Shown here: positions 1 through 7,060 of the stretch, in pieces | How the letters are laid out: each line of letters opens with the position of its first letter | Position numbering within the stretch: the stretch's first letter is position 1 | DNA from: Candidatus Woesearchaeota archaeon | GTDB lineage: Archaea; Nanobdellota; Nanobdellia; Woesearchaeales; UBA9642 | NCBI GenBank assembly: GCA_016928115.1 | Contig: JAFGLI010000003.1 | Span: forward strand, 1 to 33,487 | Reading direction: 5' to 3' | Length of the DNA stretch: 33,487 nt | Made by a program: the position numbers and the translations under genes | The notes under the pieces: model-generated | Seen by the model: the letters and a program-made list of their open reading frames with translations, nothing else | The model's database searches: none | What the model was told of the DNA's origin: nothing

Positions 1-1625
1 AAACTGCTTTTTACTCCTGCTCCAAAATGGCTAAATGCTATTTGAGGAAGTGAAACAACTGCTTCTATTTGTGCGTGTTCCATTAAGAAATCTCTAACAT
101 ATTGTAAAGACGAATTTGTTAAAATTCCATCGGGTAAAACTATTGCCATTTTTCCTGTTCCTGCTTTCAAAAAATCTAAACATCTTTCAATATACAAAAT
201 TTCTGTTTTTTGATTTTTCTTATTTTCTCCTAGTTTATACTTTCCTAAATAATCATGTTCAGTTGATTTAACTGTTGCCCCAAATGGTGGATTAGTTAAA
301 ATAATGTCAAACTTATTTTTTCCAAAACCTTGATGAATTTCTGAAATCTCATTTACCTTTCTTAAAGAATCAGTACTTATAATATTTGTATGACCATCAT
401 CATGGATAATCATATTCATTTTACAGACACGGGCTATTTGGTCATTTATTTCAATTCCATAAAGGTTATCTTTTGCAAAATCGTGCCACATTCTAAAATG
501 TTCTTCTGGGCTGTCTGGAAATTCTTTATCAGCTAATTCTCTTACATAATCCATAGCATTAAGCAAAAATCCTCCACTACCACAAGCAGGATCTAAAATA
601 AGTTTATCTTCTTCTGGTTCTAACATTTTAACAGCGAATTGAATAATTTCACGAGGAGTGAAAAATTGCCCCATTTTTCCTTTAAAAAAATCTTCCATAA
701 ATCGCTCAAAAGCAAAACCTTTGGTATCTAAATCAGTTTTATTAAAATTAATACTTTGTAAATGCTCAACTACTCCATAAACTACTTTTGGATTTAGTCG
801 TATATCTTCCTTAAAGACTTCCGCATCTTTAGTTTTTGCATATTGGTATATTTTATCAATTCTTTTAAAAACTTCTTCTGGTGTTTCGTGCGTTCCAATT
901 TGAAATTTATATGGCTCTCCTTTTTTAGTTACAGTTCGCTCTTTTTCTTCCTGTAGTTTGCAAAAAAGAAGTTTTGAAATTTCATCAAAAGCAGTAGTTG
1001 GAGATAACTTTCCTCCTTGCCAAACAGTATCATGTGCTTTATCTAAAACCCTAATCAAATCATCACGAGAAACAAGTTTTAAATCTCTTTCAGTATCCCC
1101 TTTGATAAATTTATATTTTGGTGCTTTTCCATATCGTTCTGGAATATCAGCAATAACATTTTTTTCTCTTTCTCTTTGAGTAAATCCTGCAACATCAAAA
1201 GCAGTTCTTGTTGTTCCTGCAACAACTATTGCATATTTTGCTCTCTTGCTGTTTGCATTTCCAAATGCTTGTTCTATTGCTTGTTTAAACTCTGCATCAG
1301 TTATGCCATCTTTTTTACATTCAACAACTAAATAATTATGTCCCTTTTCATCATAAACAACAATATCTGCTCTATCATCAGGTACTCTTCGCTCAACTTT
1401 TACTTCAATATCAATATTCTCTTTAGGATATTTTTTATCTAAAACCAACTCTACAAAATAAGAAGCCCTTACTTTTTCTTCTGGATTTGTAAATGTTGTA
1501 GAATATTCTCTTTTACAGAAATAAGTAATTCTTTTTTTATCATCAGAAAGTTTAATTATTTTTTCTTTAATCCCTCTTTCAACATTTTCCATAAATATTG
1601 TGGCATTATTATTTTTTTCAGTCAT
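1..1625 (-). CDS. Type I restriction-modification N6-adenine methylase (HsdM-like) with N-terminal HsdR-like domain, truncated by window edge
   Basis: The gene reads off the left edge, so only about the first 541 residues are visible and the C-terminus is missing. Translating the minus strand from the ATG at 1623-1625 gives an uninterrupted frame. Residues around 80-110 contain RADIVVYDE followed by YLVVECKK, the D...ExK pattern of the HsdR N-terminal nuclease fold. Near residue 342 is DPACGSGGF, the AdoMet-binding motif of HsdM methylases, and near residue 442 is TNPPFG, the adenine-methyltransferase catalytic motif. The family methylates adenine in a specific site. The fused nuclease-like fold suggests a single-chain modification or restriction subunit, but no specificity (HsdS) gene is visible. 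A G-rich Shine-Dalgarno (GAGGGGG, minus strand of 1631-1637) precedes the start, with a TATA box near 1660-1667. Whether the HsdR-like domain cuts DNA is inference. Confidence 0.85.
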   Translation of the reverse strand, partial: MTEKNNNATIFMENVERGIKEKIIKLSDDKKRITYFCKREYSTTFTNPEEKVRASYFVELVLDKKYPKENIDIEVKVERRVPDDRADIVVYDEKGHNYLVVECKKDGITDAEFKQAIEQAFGNANSKRAKYAIVVAGTTRTAFDVAGFTQREREKNVIADIPERYGKAPKYKFIKGDTERDLKLVSRDDLIRVLDKAHDTVWQGGKLSPTTAFDEISKLLFCKLQEEKERTVTKKGEPYKFQIGTHETPEEVFKRIDKIYQYAKTKDAEVFKEDIRLNPKVVYGVVEHLQSINFNKTDLDTKGFAFERFMEDFFKGKMGQFFTPREIIQFAVKMLEPEEDKLILDPACGSGGFLLNAMDYVRELADKEFPDSPEEHFRMWHDFAKDNLYGIEINDQIARVCKMNMIIHDDGHTNIISTDSLRKVNEISEIHQGFGKNKFDIILTNPPFGATVKSTEHDYLGKYKLGENKKNQKTEILYIERCLDFLKAGTGKMAIVLPDGILTNSSLQYVRDFLMEHAQIEAVVSLPQIAFSHFGAGVKSS

Positions 1626-1692
1626 ATTAACCCCCTCTTGTAAGAAAATATTATTTACTTATAAATATTTTTATAAAAACAACAATCTAATC

Positions 1693-2076
1693 CTAAAAAG
1701 CCCTTCCTTTCAGCCCAATAGCATAAATCCCGTTCTTCTTTATCCTTTCTTTATAGCCAGGAAAAGAATGGTAAATCTTTATGCCTTCCTCAACAGAATT
1801 TACTCCTGGAAGGACTCTGTCCAGGTATTCAGAATCCAGCATTTCCTGCACAGAAGCATATTTCCTGTTATAATCGATAAAGAAGTTTATTTCAGGCAGG
1901 TTTTCAATTTTTTTATAATTCTCATCAACTGCATAGAATACTGCAATATCCAATGCCTTAATATTAGAATAATTCTTGGAAGGCTTTGAAACATCCGGAA
2001 CCCTGCCCTCTACTTCTTTGATTCCATTATCAATTAATTCATACCATCTCTCTGCCACAGGAAATATCCAGTCCAT
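1693..2076 (-). CDS. ASCH-domain protein
   Basis: A 127-residue protein consisting of essentially one domain. Residues 9-25 (ERWYELIDNGIKEVEGR) match the ASCH signature, in which a helix with a conserved E-x-R follows the first strand. The C-terminal GIYAIGLKG fits the family's last strand. ASCH domains resemble PUA RNA-binding folds. Some members bind RNA or nucleosides, or hydrolyse modified cytidines, but the substrate here is unknown. A TATA box at 2099-2106 centred 26 bp upstream implies a leaderless mRNA. The gene is divergent from the helicase-nuclease gene. Family assignment is fairly sure; biochemical role is not. Confidence 0.72.
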   Translation of the reverse strand: MDWIFPVAERWYELIDNGIKEVEGRVPDVSKPSKNYSNIKALDIAVFYAVDENYKKIENLPEINFFIDYNRKYASVQEMLDSEYLDRVLPGVNSVEEGIKIYHSFPGYKERIKKNGIYAIGLKGRAF

Positions 2077-2098
2077 AGAATAAGGGAATTTAAGGGAT

Positions 2099-2106
2099 TA
2101 TATAAA
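2099..2106 (-). promoter_or_regulatory. TATA box of the ASCH gene
   Basis: The minus strand reads TTTATATA. Its centre is 26 bp from the A of the start codon at 2076, the standard archaeal TATA-to-start-site distance, so transcription should begin at the ATG. Confidence 0.5.
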
Positions 2107-2148
2107 TTTTACTTATTGTCTTAATAGTTACGCTTCGCTTCACCCAAA

Positions 2149-2183
2149 TTTTCCAGAATTATTTATGTAAGGCTCTCTCGTTA
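2149..2183 (+). repeat. Left imperfect inverted repeat flanking the helicase-nuclease gene
   Basis: Contains TTTTCCAGA (2149-2157), TAAGG (2168-2172) and TCTCTCGTTA (2174-2183). The same three blocks recur in the same order in the reverse complement of 5206-5244, downstream of the helicase gene. Exact matches are 9, 5 and 10 bases, with a slightly longer spacer on the right. No target-site duplication was seen outside the repeats. Confidence 0.5.
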
Positions 2184-2190
2184 GGAAACA

Positions 2191-2198
2191 TTATAAAT
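2191..2198 (+). promoter_or_regulatory. TATA box of the helicase-nuclease gene
   Basis: TTATAAAT lies just inside the left inverted repeat. A start site 26 bp from its centre would fall at about 2221, which is the second in-frame ATG, so translation may begin at residue 3 on a leaderless transcript. Confidence 0.45.
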
Positions 2199-2214
2199 AA
2201 GCTATTATTATAAT

Positions 2215-5208
2215 ATGAATATGGTGCATTATATAGATTCAATTGGAGAATTTCGCTCACTATTAGATTATTATATCTCCTGTCTAGAGAAAGAGGACAT
2301 ATTATCACTTACTTTTAACTACAGATTAGAGGGTAAAAAATTTCATTCAAATATTTTCAAAAAAGAACAATTTTTCTCAGAGAAAAAAGAACAGATTGTA
2401 ATTAAGAAAACTCCTGAAGTTGAAAATATTTTCAAAAACTATAAACTTCTTCAGAGAAATATGCCTGTTTTCTATGGCTACCCTTTATTCATGGATTCTA
2501 ATGGAAATGTTAGCCCTGTTTTCTTTGTTGAAATTTTCTTTGAAGAAAAAGAGGATTCTATTATTCTTACTAAAGAATCTGTAGTTCCAGAATTCAATCA
2601 TTATATCCTGACAAAACATGATTATAATGTAGAGGAGATAAATAAACTTCGCTTAGAAATTGAGGAAGAAGATGATTTTGCGGTTAAACTTCAAAAAATA
2701 ACTGAATTGCTTAATCTTGATAAGAAAACCATCACTTCTGAACTTGAACAAAAACCATTAATGGTAAAACCCTTATCTCAATTAATAAACAAAGCAATTT
2801 TATATTTTGGTGGGAGAATGGGCTTTACTAGGGGATTGGTAGATGAACTACAAAAACTAAAAAAGTTGTCTCAACATCAATTAGAATCAACATCATTAGG
2901 AATTTTGTTTAATAAGGAAAAACATGAAATATCAGAAAACAAAAAAGATCTTCTGGAGATATTTAATCTAAATGAATCCCAAGAAAAAGCAGTCAAGAAT
3001 GCCTTTTCAAATAATATTAGTGTTATTACTGGGCCACCAGGCACAGGAAAATCTCAAGTTGTTCTTAATATTGTGGCAAATGCTGTTTGGAATGATAAAA
3101 ACGTATTATTCGCAAGTAAAAATAACCGAGCAGTAGATGTGGTAAACGAGAAACTTAAAACAATTTTATCTAAAGACTTAATTGTGAGAATGGGTTCCAG
3201 TAAACACAGGAAAAACGCTAAATTACAAATTTATAAGCTCTTCCAAAACAAAAATTCCATAAAAATATCTTCAAACTTTGAAAATGATGTTGAAAAAATA
3301 AATAATATCAACAAAGAAGTAAACGCTCTTAAAGATCAATTGGAAGATATGTCTAAAACCAATGAAGAGATTGAAGAACTACAAAATCAAGCCGATACCA
3401 TGGCAAAAGATATTCCTGAAAAACTTTATAACCAATGCAAAAATGACATATTTGAGAAAATCAATAAATTTGCAGTAGAAAGTGACATAAAAAATAATTT
3501 TGAAAACACAGGTTTAATTAAGAAAATAATTAAGATGTTTTTTCCCTCATTCTACCAACGAAAAGAACAAGCAATTTTCAAAAAATATTATGACCTTTTA
3601 AGTGATAATTTTAGAAGATATTTGGACAAAAATATTAAACTCGCTTCTCAAGAGATAAAAAATTCGTTGAGTTGGATTTTGCTCTTTAAACAAGTTGAAC
3701 TCTTAAGAAAAGAAATTGATAATTTGAAACACAAGTTAGCAAAATCTGATTCTATTTATACTTTACAATCTAAAATAGCCAAATATCAAGAAGAAAAAAT
3801 AAAATTATCAAGAAGCATATTCGAAAATTATTGGTTTAAAAAACTAAAGAAAACCTCTTCTTCTGATGAAAACCATGTTTCTAGATATATAGATGCCTCA
3901 GAAAAACTGGAAAGATACATTGAGGATTATTCTTTATGGAGACAATTAGTAGGAGAACAAGAAAACGAAATTCAAGAGATTTTATCTTTCCTTCCAATTT
4001 GGGTTGTAACTAATCTTTCAGCAAAAAATAGCGTTCCTTTAAAAGAGAATCTTTTTGATTTGTTAATCATTGATGAAGCCTCACAGTGCGATATTGCCTC
4101 TGCTTTACCATTATTTTATAGAGCCAAACAGGCAGTAATTATTGGTGATCCTAAACAATTGAAACATATTTCATTACTTAGAGAGACAGAAGATAAAAAA
4201 ATCGCTTCCCAAAATAAAATTTCTGAGTTGTACTTAGATTATGCTTATAGTAAAAATTCTCTTTATGATATTGCAGAAAGAACAATCAAAAGCAAGAAGA
4301 AATCGCCAATTTTATTAAACAAACATTATCGTTCCTACAAAGATATCATTAATTTTTCCAACGAATATTTTTATGATAAAAAATTAAACATAATGACTGA
4401 TGAGAGCAAATTAATTCCTGATAAAGTTTATCCAAGAGGAGTCAAATGGATTGATATTCGTGGAAAAACTAGCAAAACAAAAAGCCCCTATAACAAAGAA
4501 GAAGCAATTAGGATAATAAATATTCTCAAAAGTTTTAAAAAATCAAAATTAAAGAAAATTTCTTTTGGAATCGTTACTTTGTTTAGGGCTCAAATGGAAT
4601 TAATTGCCGATATGACTAGAAAAACAAAAGAATTGAAAAATATGGATATTACAGTAGGAACAACACATAGATTTCAGGGAGATGAAAAAGATATAATCAT
4701 CTTTTCTCCAGCAATATCACAAGATGTTAAGCAAAAAACACTTAACTGGATTCATAATACCACGCAATTGTTGAATGTGGCTATTACAAGAGCAAGAAGT
4801 GTTCTCCTGATTGTTGGGGATAAGAAAAAATGTCGTGAGGCAGGAGGTTTTCTTAAAAGTTTAGAAGAATATGCAGAATCTAAGAGAGAAATAGATATTA
4901 ATTTTGATTCCCCTGTCGAAGAAAAATTATTCAAATTACTAATGAAAGAGGGGGTTAAAATTCTTCCTCAATATGAAACTAAAATAAGAGGTAAAAAACC
5001 TTATAGGCTTGATTTTGCTTTGTTCATAAATGACAATAAATATGATGTTGAAGTTGATGGTGATAAAGCCCATTCTCAAAAAATTGAATCTGACATTTTA
5101 CGAGATATTCATCTTAGAATGGATGGCTGGAAAGTAAGAAGATTTCAGGTGAGCGAAATTAATAATAATATTAATAAAGTTATGGAAGAGATTAAAAGAC
5201 TTTGTTAA
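2215..5208 (+). CDS. SF1 helicase with C-terminal Vsr/DUF559-type PD-(D/E)XK nuclease
   Basis: A 997-residue helicase-nuclease fusion. Helicase motifs appear in order: Walker A GPPGTGKS (about 273-280), IIDEAS (about 618-623), GDPKQLKH (about 644), KHYRSY, THRFQGDEKD (about 816-825) and VAITRARS (about 856-863). This is the Upf1-like SF1 layout. A lysine- and glutamate-rich, coiled-coil-like insertion fills about 360-590 between motifs I and II. The last 100 residues contain YRLDFALF and YDVEVDGDKAH, the D...ExD...H pattern of the Vsr/DUF559 nuclease fold. The first 230 residues are unrecognised. Related helicase-nuclease fusions occur in prokaryotic defence loci, so antiviral or anti-plasmid function is plausible but inferred. 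Codons are very A+T-rich compared with the replication genes. An ATG at 2221 fits the TATA spacing better than 2215. Inverted repeats flank the gene and the right one includes its stop codon. Confidence 0.9.
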   Translation: MNMVHYIDSIGEFRSLLDYYISCLEKEDILSLTFNYRLEGKKFHSNIFKKEQFFSEKKEQIVIKKTPEVENIFKNYKLLQRNMPVFYGYPLFMDSNGNVSPVFFVEIFFEEKEDSIILTKESVVPEFNHYILTKHDYNVEEINKLRLEIEEEDDFAVKLQKITELLNLDKKTITSELEQKPLMVKPLSQLINKAILYFGGRMGFTRGLVDELQKLKKLSQHQLESTSLGILFNKEKHEISENKKDLLEIFNLNESQEKAVKNAFSNNISVITGPPGTGKSQVVLNIVANAVWNDKNVLFASKNNRAVDVVNEKLKTILSKDLIVRMGSSKHRKNAKLQIYKLFQNKNSIKISSNFENDVEKINNINKEVNALKDQLEDMSKTNEEIEELQNQADTMAKDIPEKLYNQCKNDIFEKINKFAVESDIKNNFENTGLIKKIIKMFFPSFYQRKEQAIFKKYYDLLSDNFRRYLDKNIKLASQEIKNSLSWILLFKQVELLRKEIDNLKHKLAKSDSIYTLQSKIAKYQEEKIKLSRSIFENYWFKKLKKTSSSDENHVSRYIDASEKLERYIEDYSLWRQLVGEQENEIQEILSFLPIWVVTNLSAKNSVPLKENLFDLLIIDEASQCDIASALPLFYRAKQAVIIGDPKQLKHISLLRETEDKKIASQNKISELYLDYAYSKNSLYDIAERTIKSKKKSPILLNKHYRSYKDIINFSNEYFYDKKLNIMTDESKLIPDKVYPRGVKWIDIRGKTSKTKSPYNKEEAIRIINILKSFKKSKLKKISFGIVTLFRAQMELIADMTRKTKELKNMDITVGTTHRFQGDEKDIIIFSPAISQDVKQKTLNWIHNTTQLLNVAITRARSVLLIVGDKKKCREAGGFLKSLEEYAESKREIDINFDSPVEEKLFKLLMKEGVKILPQYETKIRGKKPYRLDFALFINDNKYDVEVDGDKAHSQKIESDILRDIHLRMDGWKVRRFQVSEINNNINKVMEEIKRLC

Positions 5209-5244
5209 CGAGAGAACCCTTATTCTTAACTTTACTCTGGAAAA
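5206..5244 (-). repeat. Right imperfect inverted repeat flanking the helicase-nuclease gene
   Basis: Plus strand TAACGAGAGA (5206-5215) and TCTGGAAAA (5236-5244) are exact reverse complements of blocks at 2174-2183 and 2149-2157. The spacer contains CCTTA, the complement of the third block. The repeat begins on the helicase stop codon TAA. Confidence 0.5.
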
Positions 5245-5250
5245 CTACGA

Positions 5251-5302
5251 CACCAATAGATTTTTGGTGGCTTAAAAACTCCGCAGACCATCAAAGGTCT
5301 GC
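5251..5302 (+). other. Two small hairpins between convergent genes
   Basis: CACCAA (5251-5256) pairs with TTGGTG (5264-5269). GCAGACC (5283-5289) pairs with GGTCTGC (5296-5302) around a 6-base loop. They lie between the ends of the helicase and HD genes and may protect or terminate either transcript. No long T-run follows the second hairpin on the plus strand, so a classical terminator is not supported. Confidence 0.4.
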
Positions 5303-5333
5303 TACATATAACAAAAATCTAACAATCCACCTT

Positions 5334-5801
5334 CTAAACCATTTCTTTTGTCTCATCAAAATATAGAAGTGGAAAATATTTTTCATATTTTTCTGATGTT
5401 GTAAGAAATATTGATTTATCAGCATCATATAATATTTTTCCTTCTTTTATTTTTGAATCTCCAAGTTTTCTTCGATAAGTCGTAGAATGATCAAGCATAA
5501 TTTGTTTTATTTTTATTATTCGTTCATTAGGATAATTATTTTTCTTCAAAAACTCTTCAGCTTTTTTTATACTATTTTCAACATGATTCTTATAATTTTC
5601 TTTATATGTTTTTTCAGAATTATAATCAATGTCATGAAAAATAACTCCTAATTTCAATAACTCAAAATCAACATTTTTTAATTTGTTTGCAATTTCCAAT
5701 GCTCTTTTCATTACATTCTCAACATGAGTCCATTGATGAAAAGAATCATTTTTCTCATATTCTTTCTTTGCAAACAATATTGCTTTCTCAATTATGTCCA
5801 T
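5334..5801 (-). CDS. HD-domain phosphohydrolase
   Basis: A 155-residue single-domain protein. The HD metal site is complete: HQWTHVENV (about 22-30) supplies the first histidine, GVIFHDID (about 52-59) the HD pair, and ILYDADK (about 123-129) the distal aspartate. DHSTTYR fits the helix between them. HD proteins hydrolyse phosphate esters of nucleotides, and small stand-alone members are usually general metal-dependent phosphohydrolases. The substrate is unknown. TTAATAAA at 5823-5830 is centred 26 bp upstream of the ATG, so the mRNA is probably leaderless. It is convergent with the helicase gene and not obviously in an operon with the toxin-antitoxin pair. Confidence 0.8.
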   Translation of the reverse strand: MDIIEKAILFAKKEYEKNDSFHQWTHVENVMKRALEIANKLKNVDFELLKLGVIFHDIDYNSEKTYKENYKNHVENSIKKAEEFLKKNNYPNERIIKIKQIMLDHSTTYRRKLGDSKIKEGKILYDADKSIFLTTSEKYEKYFPLLYFDETKEMV

Positions 5802-5911
5802 AATAAAAAGATTATATGAATCTTAATAAATCTATCGAAGAACACCAAATTTTCCCTTTGCTATCATGCTTTTTAGGGTAAAAAAATCCTGCATTTAAAG
5901 TCCCAGAAAAC

Positions 5912-6157
5912 TTATTTATATACATCCTTTCTATGGTCAAAACAATTAATTATGATGCTGTTTTTCTCAATTCTGTAAATGATCCTAAATGGAGGGATTC
6001 TTATACTCCGATGACCTTTTAGTTTATATTTTAAAGGTTTTCCTGATTCCGGAAGTTGCTCTAATTTCTTAAGATGTTTAATTAATTTCAACCTTGTTTG
6101 TTTATCCTTAATCCTCTTAAACTCCTTTCTGAATTCCTCAGAAAATATTATCTGCAT
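5912..6157 (-). CDS. RelE/ParE-family toxin
   Basis: An 81-residue basic protein of typical RelE size. It starts MQIIFSEEFRKEFKRI, continues with a basic helix (KQTRLKLIKHLKKL), a central LKYKLKGHRSIRIPPFRIIYRI strand region and ends CFDHRKDVYK, the usual arrangement of RelE/ParE toxins. RelE proteins cut mRNA at the ribosome; ParE relatives target gyrase. The basic C-terminal HRKDVYK favours the RelE type, but this is inference. It lies 37 bp downstream of the AbrB-type antitoxin with no separate promoter seen, so the two are probably one operon. Confidence 0.82.
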   Translation of the reverse strand: MQIIFSEEFRKEFKRIKDKQTRLKLIKHLKKLEQLPESGKPLKYKLKGHRSIRIPPFRIIYRIEKNSIIINCFDHRKDVYK

Positions 6158-6194
6158 TTTATCCTCAAGAGATGTTTAGGACACCAGCGATTTC

Positions 6195-6470
6195 TCAATG
6201 CATCAATAAATCATCAATTTCTTCATCAGCCATTTTAGTATCTGCTTTAACAAATCTTCCTTTTTTTATTTCATCTTCACTTCTTCTGATTTTGTCCATT
6301 AACATCATATCATCTCTAAGAGATTCTTTTCTGATTTGTTTCAAAAAAATATTTCCATCTTCATTAAACACAAGAAACTGTGTTGATGGTTTTACGCCTG
6401 CATCTTTCCTAACTTCAGATGGTATTACAACTTGCCCATTCCGGGATATTTTGGTTATAGCAACTTCCAT
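6195..6470 (-). CDS. AbrB/SpoVT-type antitoxin of the RelE pair
   Basis: A 91-residue protein. The first 45 residues form an AbrB/MazE swapped-hairpin DNA-binding domain (KISRNGQVVIPSEVRKDAGV, then QFLVFNEDGNIFLKQI). The acidic tail KADTKMADEEIDDLL is the kind of extension that wraps and neutralises a toxin. It should bind its own promoter, where a 32-bp near-palindrome lies 11 bp upstream of the start. A canonical Shine-Dalgarno, AGGTGAT at 6476-6482 (minus strand), sits 5 bases from the ATG and fixes the start. It precedes the RelE toxin gene. Confidence 0.85.
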   Translation of the reverse strand: MEVAITKISRNGQVVIPSEVRKDAGVKPSTQFLVFNEDGNIFLKQIRKESLRDDMMLMDKIRRSEDEIKKGRFVKADTKMADEEIDDLLMH

Positions 6471-6475
6471 TTTAT

Positions 6476-6522
6476 ATCACCTACAATACATTTTAATATT
6501 AAAACATATTGTATATATAAAC
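6476..6522 (-). promoter_or_regulatory. Promoter, palindromic operator and ribosome binding site of the antitoxin-toxin operon
   Basis: TACAATA (6482-6488) and TATTGTA (6507-6513) form outer arms, and TTTTAATATTAAAA (6491-6504) is a perfect inner palindrome. All are centred at 6497.5, so 14 of 16 base pairs over 32 bp are symmetric. A TATA box (6514-6521) puts the start site near 6491, inside the palindrome. Shine-Dalgarno AGGTGAT (6476-6482) abuts it. The arrangement is as expected for autorepression. Confidence 0.6.
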
Positions 6523-6544
6523 TTTTCGGTTTTTGGGGCTTTAA

Positions 6545-6622
6545 TCCATGTGCTGGCAGGTTTTTGCAAAAAATCCTCACTCAATAACTCTCCTCAACAC
6601 AGGAGAAACAAAAAGTCAATAA
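6545..6622 (+). pseudogene. Remnant of a secreted cysteine-rich protein gene
   Basis: Bases 6550-6571 are identical, in reverse orientation, to 13378-13399 inside the 1122-residue secreted-protein gene. Read on the plus strand the frame gives CWQVFAKNPH, against CWQVFAKQPH in the intact gene. The PH codons differ in their third bases, so protein similarity extends beyond the identical DNA. An in-frame stop lies just upstream (6542-6544) and another at 6620-6622, with no similarity beyond. It looks like a decayed fragment of a paralogue, though a short duplication is also possible. Confidence 0.4.
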
Positions 6623-6649
6623 TAATCTACAGTTAAGAAAACCTCCTTT

Positions 6650-6946
6650 TTAAAGAACTCTTTTTTTGTCTTCATCAATAATGTCCATAATAAGCTTCTC
6701 TACCTTTATACCTCGAAGCTCAGCTAAAGCAATTAGATGTATGAGAGAATCTCCTATTGCATTATCAAGTTTTTCATCACTGAATTTATCCTTCCTTATA
6801 TCTCTACTAACAAATTCTCTTGCTAATTCTCCTACCTCTTCAACAATATGATTAAATGTTGTTTGTTCAGAATCCGGAAAACCTCTCTTTTTTTCCCACA
6901 TTTTCATAAATTCAATGATTTCTTTCTGAAATTTATCAACTTCCAT
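6650..6946 (-). CDS. MazG-like nucleotide pyrophosphohydrolase-fold protein
   Basis: About 98 residues from the chosen start. VEEVGELARE (about 37-46) is the first E-x-x-E half of the MazG metal site, and LDNAIGDSLIHLIALAEL the second half. Normally that half reads EELGD; here the position equivalent to the E of ExxD is alanine. MazG-fold enzymes hydrolyse (d)NTPs to monophosphates, so activity may be altered or lost. An ATG at 6967 would add MMIYLLF, but the TATA box at 6970-6977 lies 26 bp from 6946, and MEVDKFQKEI is a normal family N-terminus, so 6946 was preferred. It is divergent from the unknown gene at 7061. Confidence 0.75.
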   Translation of the reverse strand: MEVDKFQKEIIEFMKMWEKKRGFPDSEQTTFNHIVEEVGELAREFVSRDIRKDKFSDEKLDNAIGDSLIHLIALAELRGIKVEKLIMDIIDEDKKRVL

Positions 6947-6969
6947 AAATAACAAATAAATCATCAATA

Positions 6970-6977
6970 TTAATAAA
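6970..6977 (-). promoter_or_regulatory. TATA box of the MazG-like gene
   Basis: Minus strand TTTATTAA is centred about 27 bp upstream of the ATG at 6946. This supports a leaderless transcript and the shorter start. Confidence 0.45.
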
Positions 6978-7030
6978 CCTTTCCAAAACCATTTATATAT
7001 CCAATTCTCATTATAAAAAAATCGATAAAA

Positions 7031-7038
7031 TATTTAAA
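7031..7038 (+). promoter_or_regulatory. TATA box of the gene at 7061
   Basis: TATTTAAA is centred 26 bp upstream of the ATG at 7061, with no Shine-Dalgarno between, as in leaderless archaeal genes. Confidence 0.45.
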
Positions 7039-7060
7039 TTATTTTAGTTTAAATTTATTA

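Noticed and set aside
2149-5244. Insertion sequence with its own transposase
   Set aside because: The gene between the repeats is a helicase-nuclease with no transposase motif, and no target-site duplication was found.
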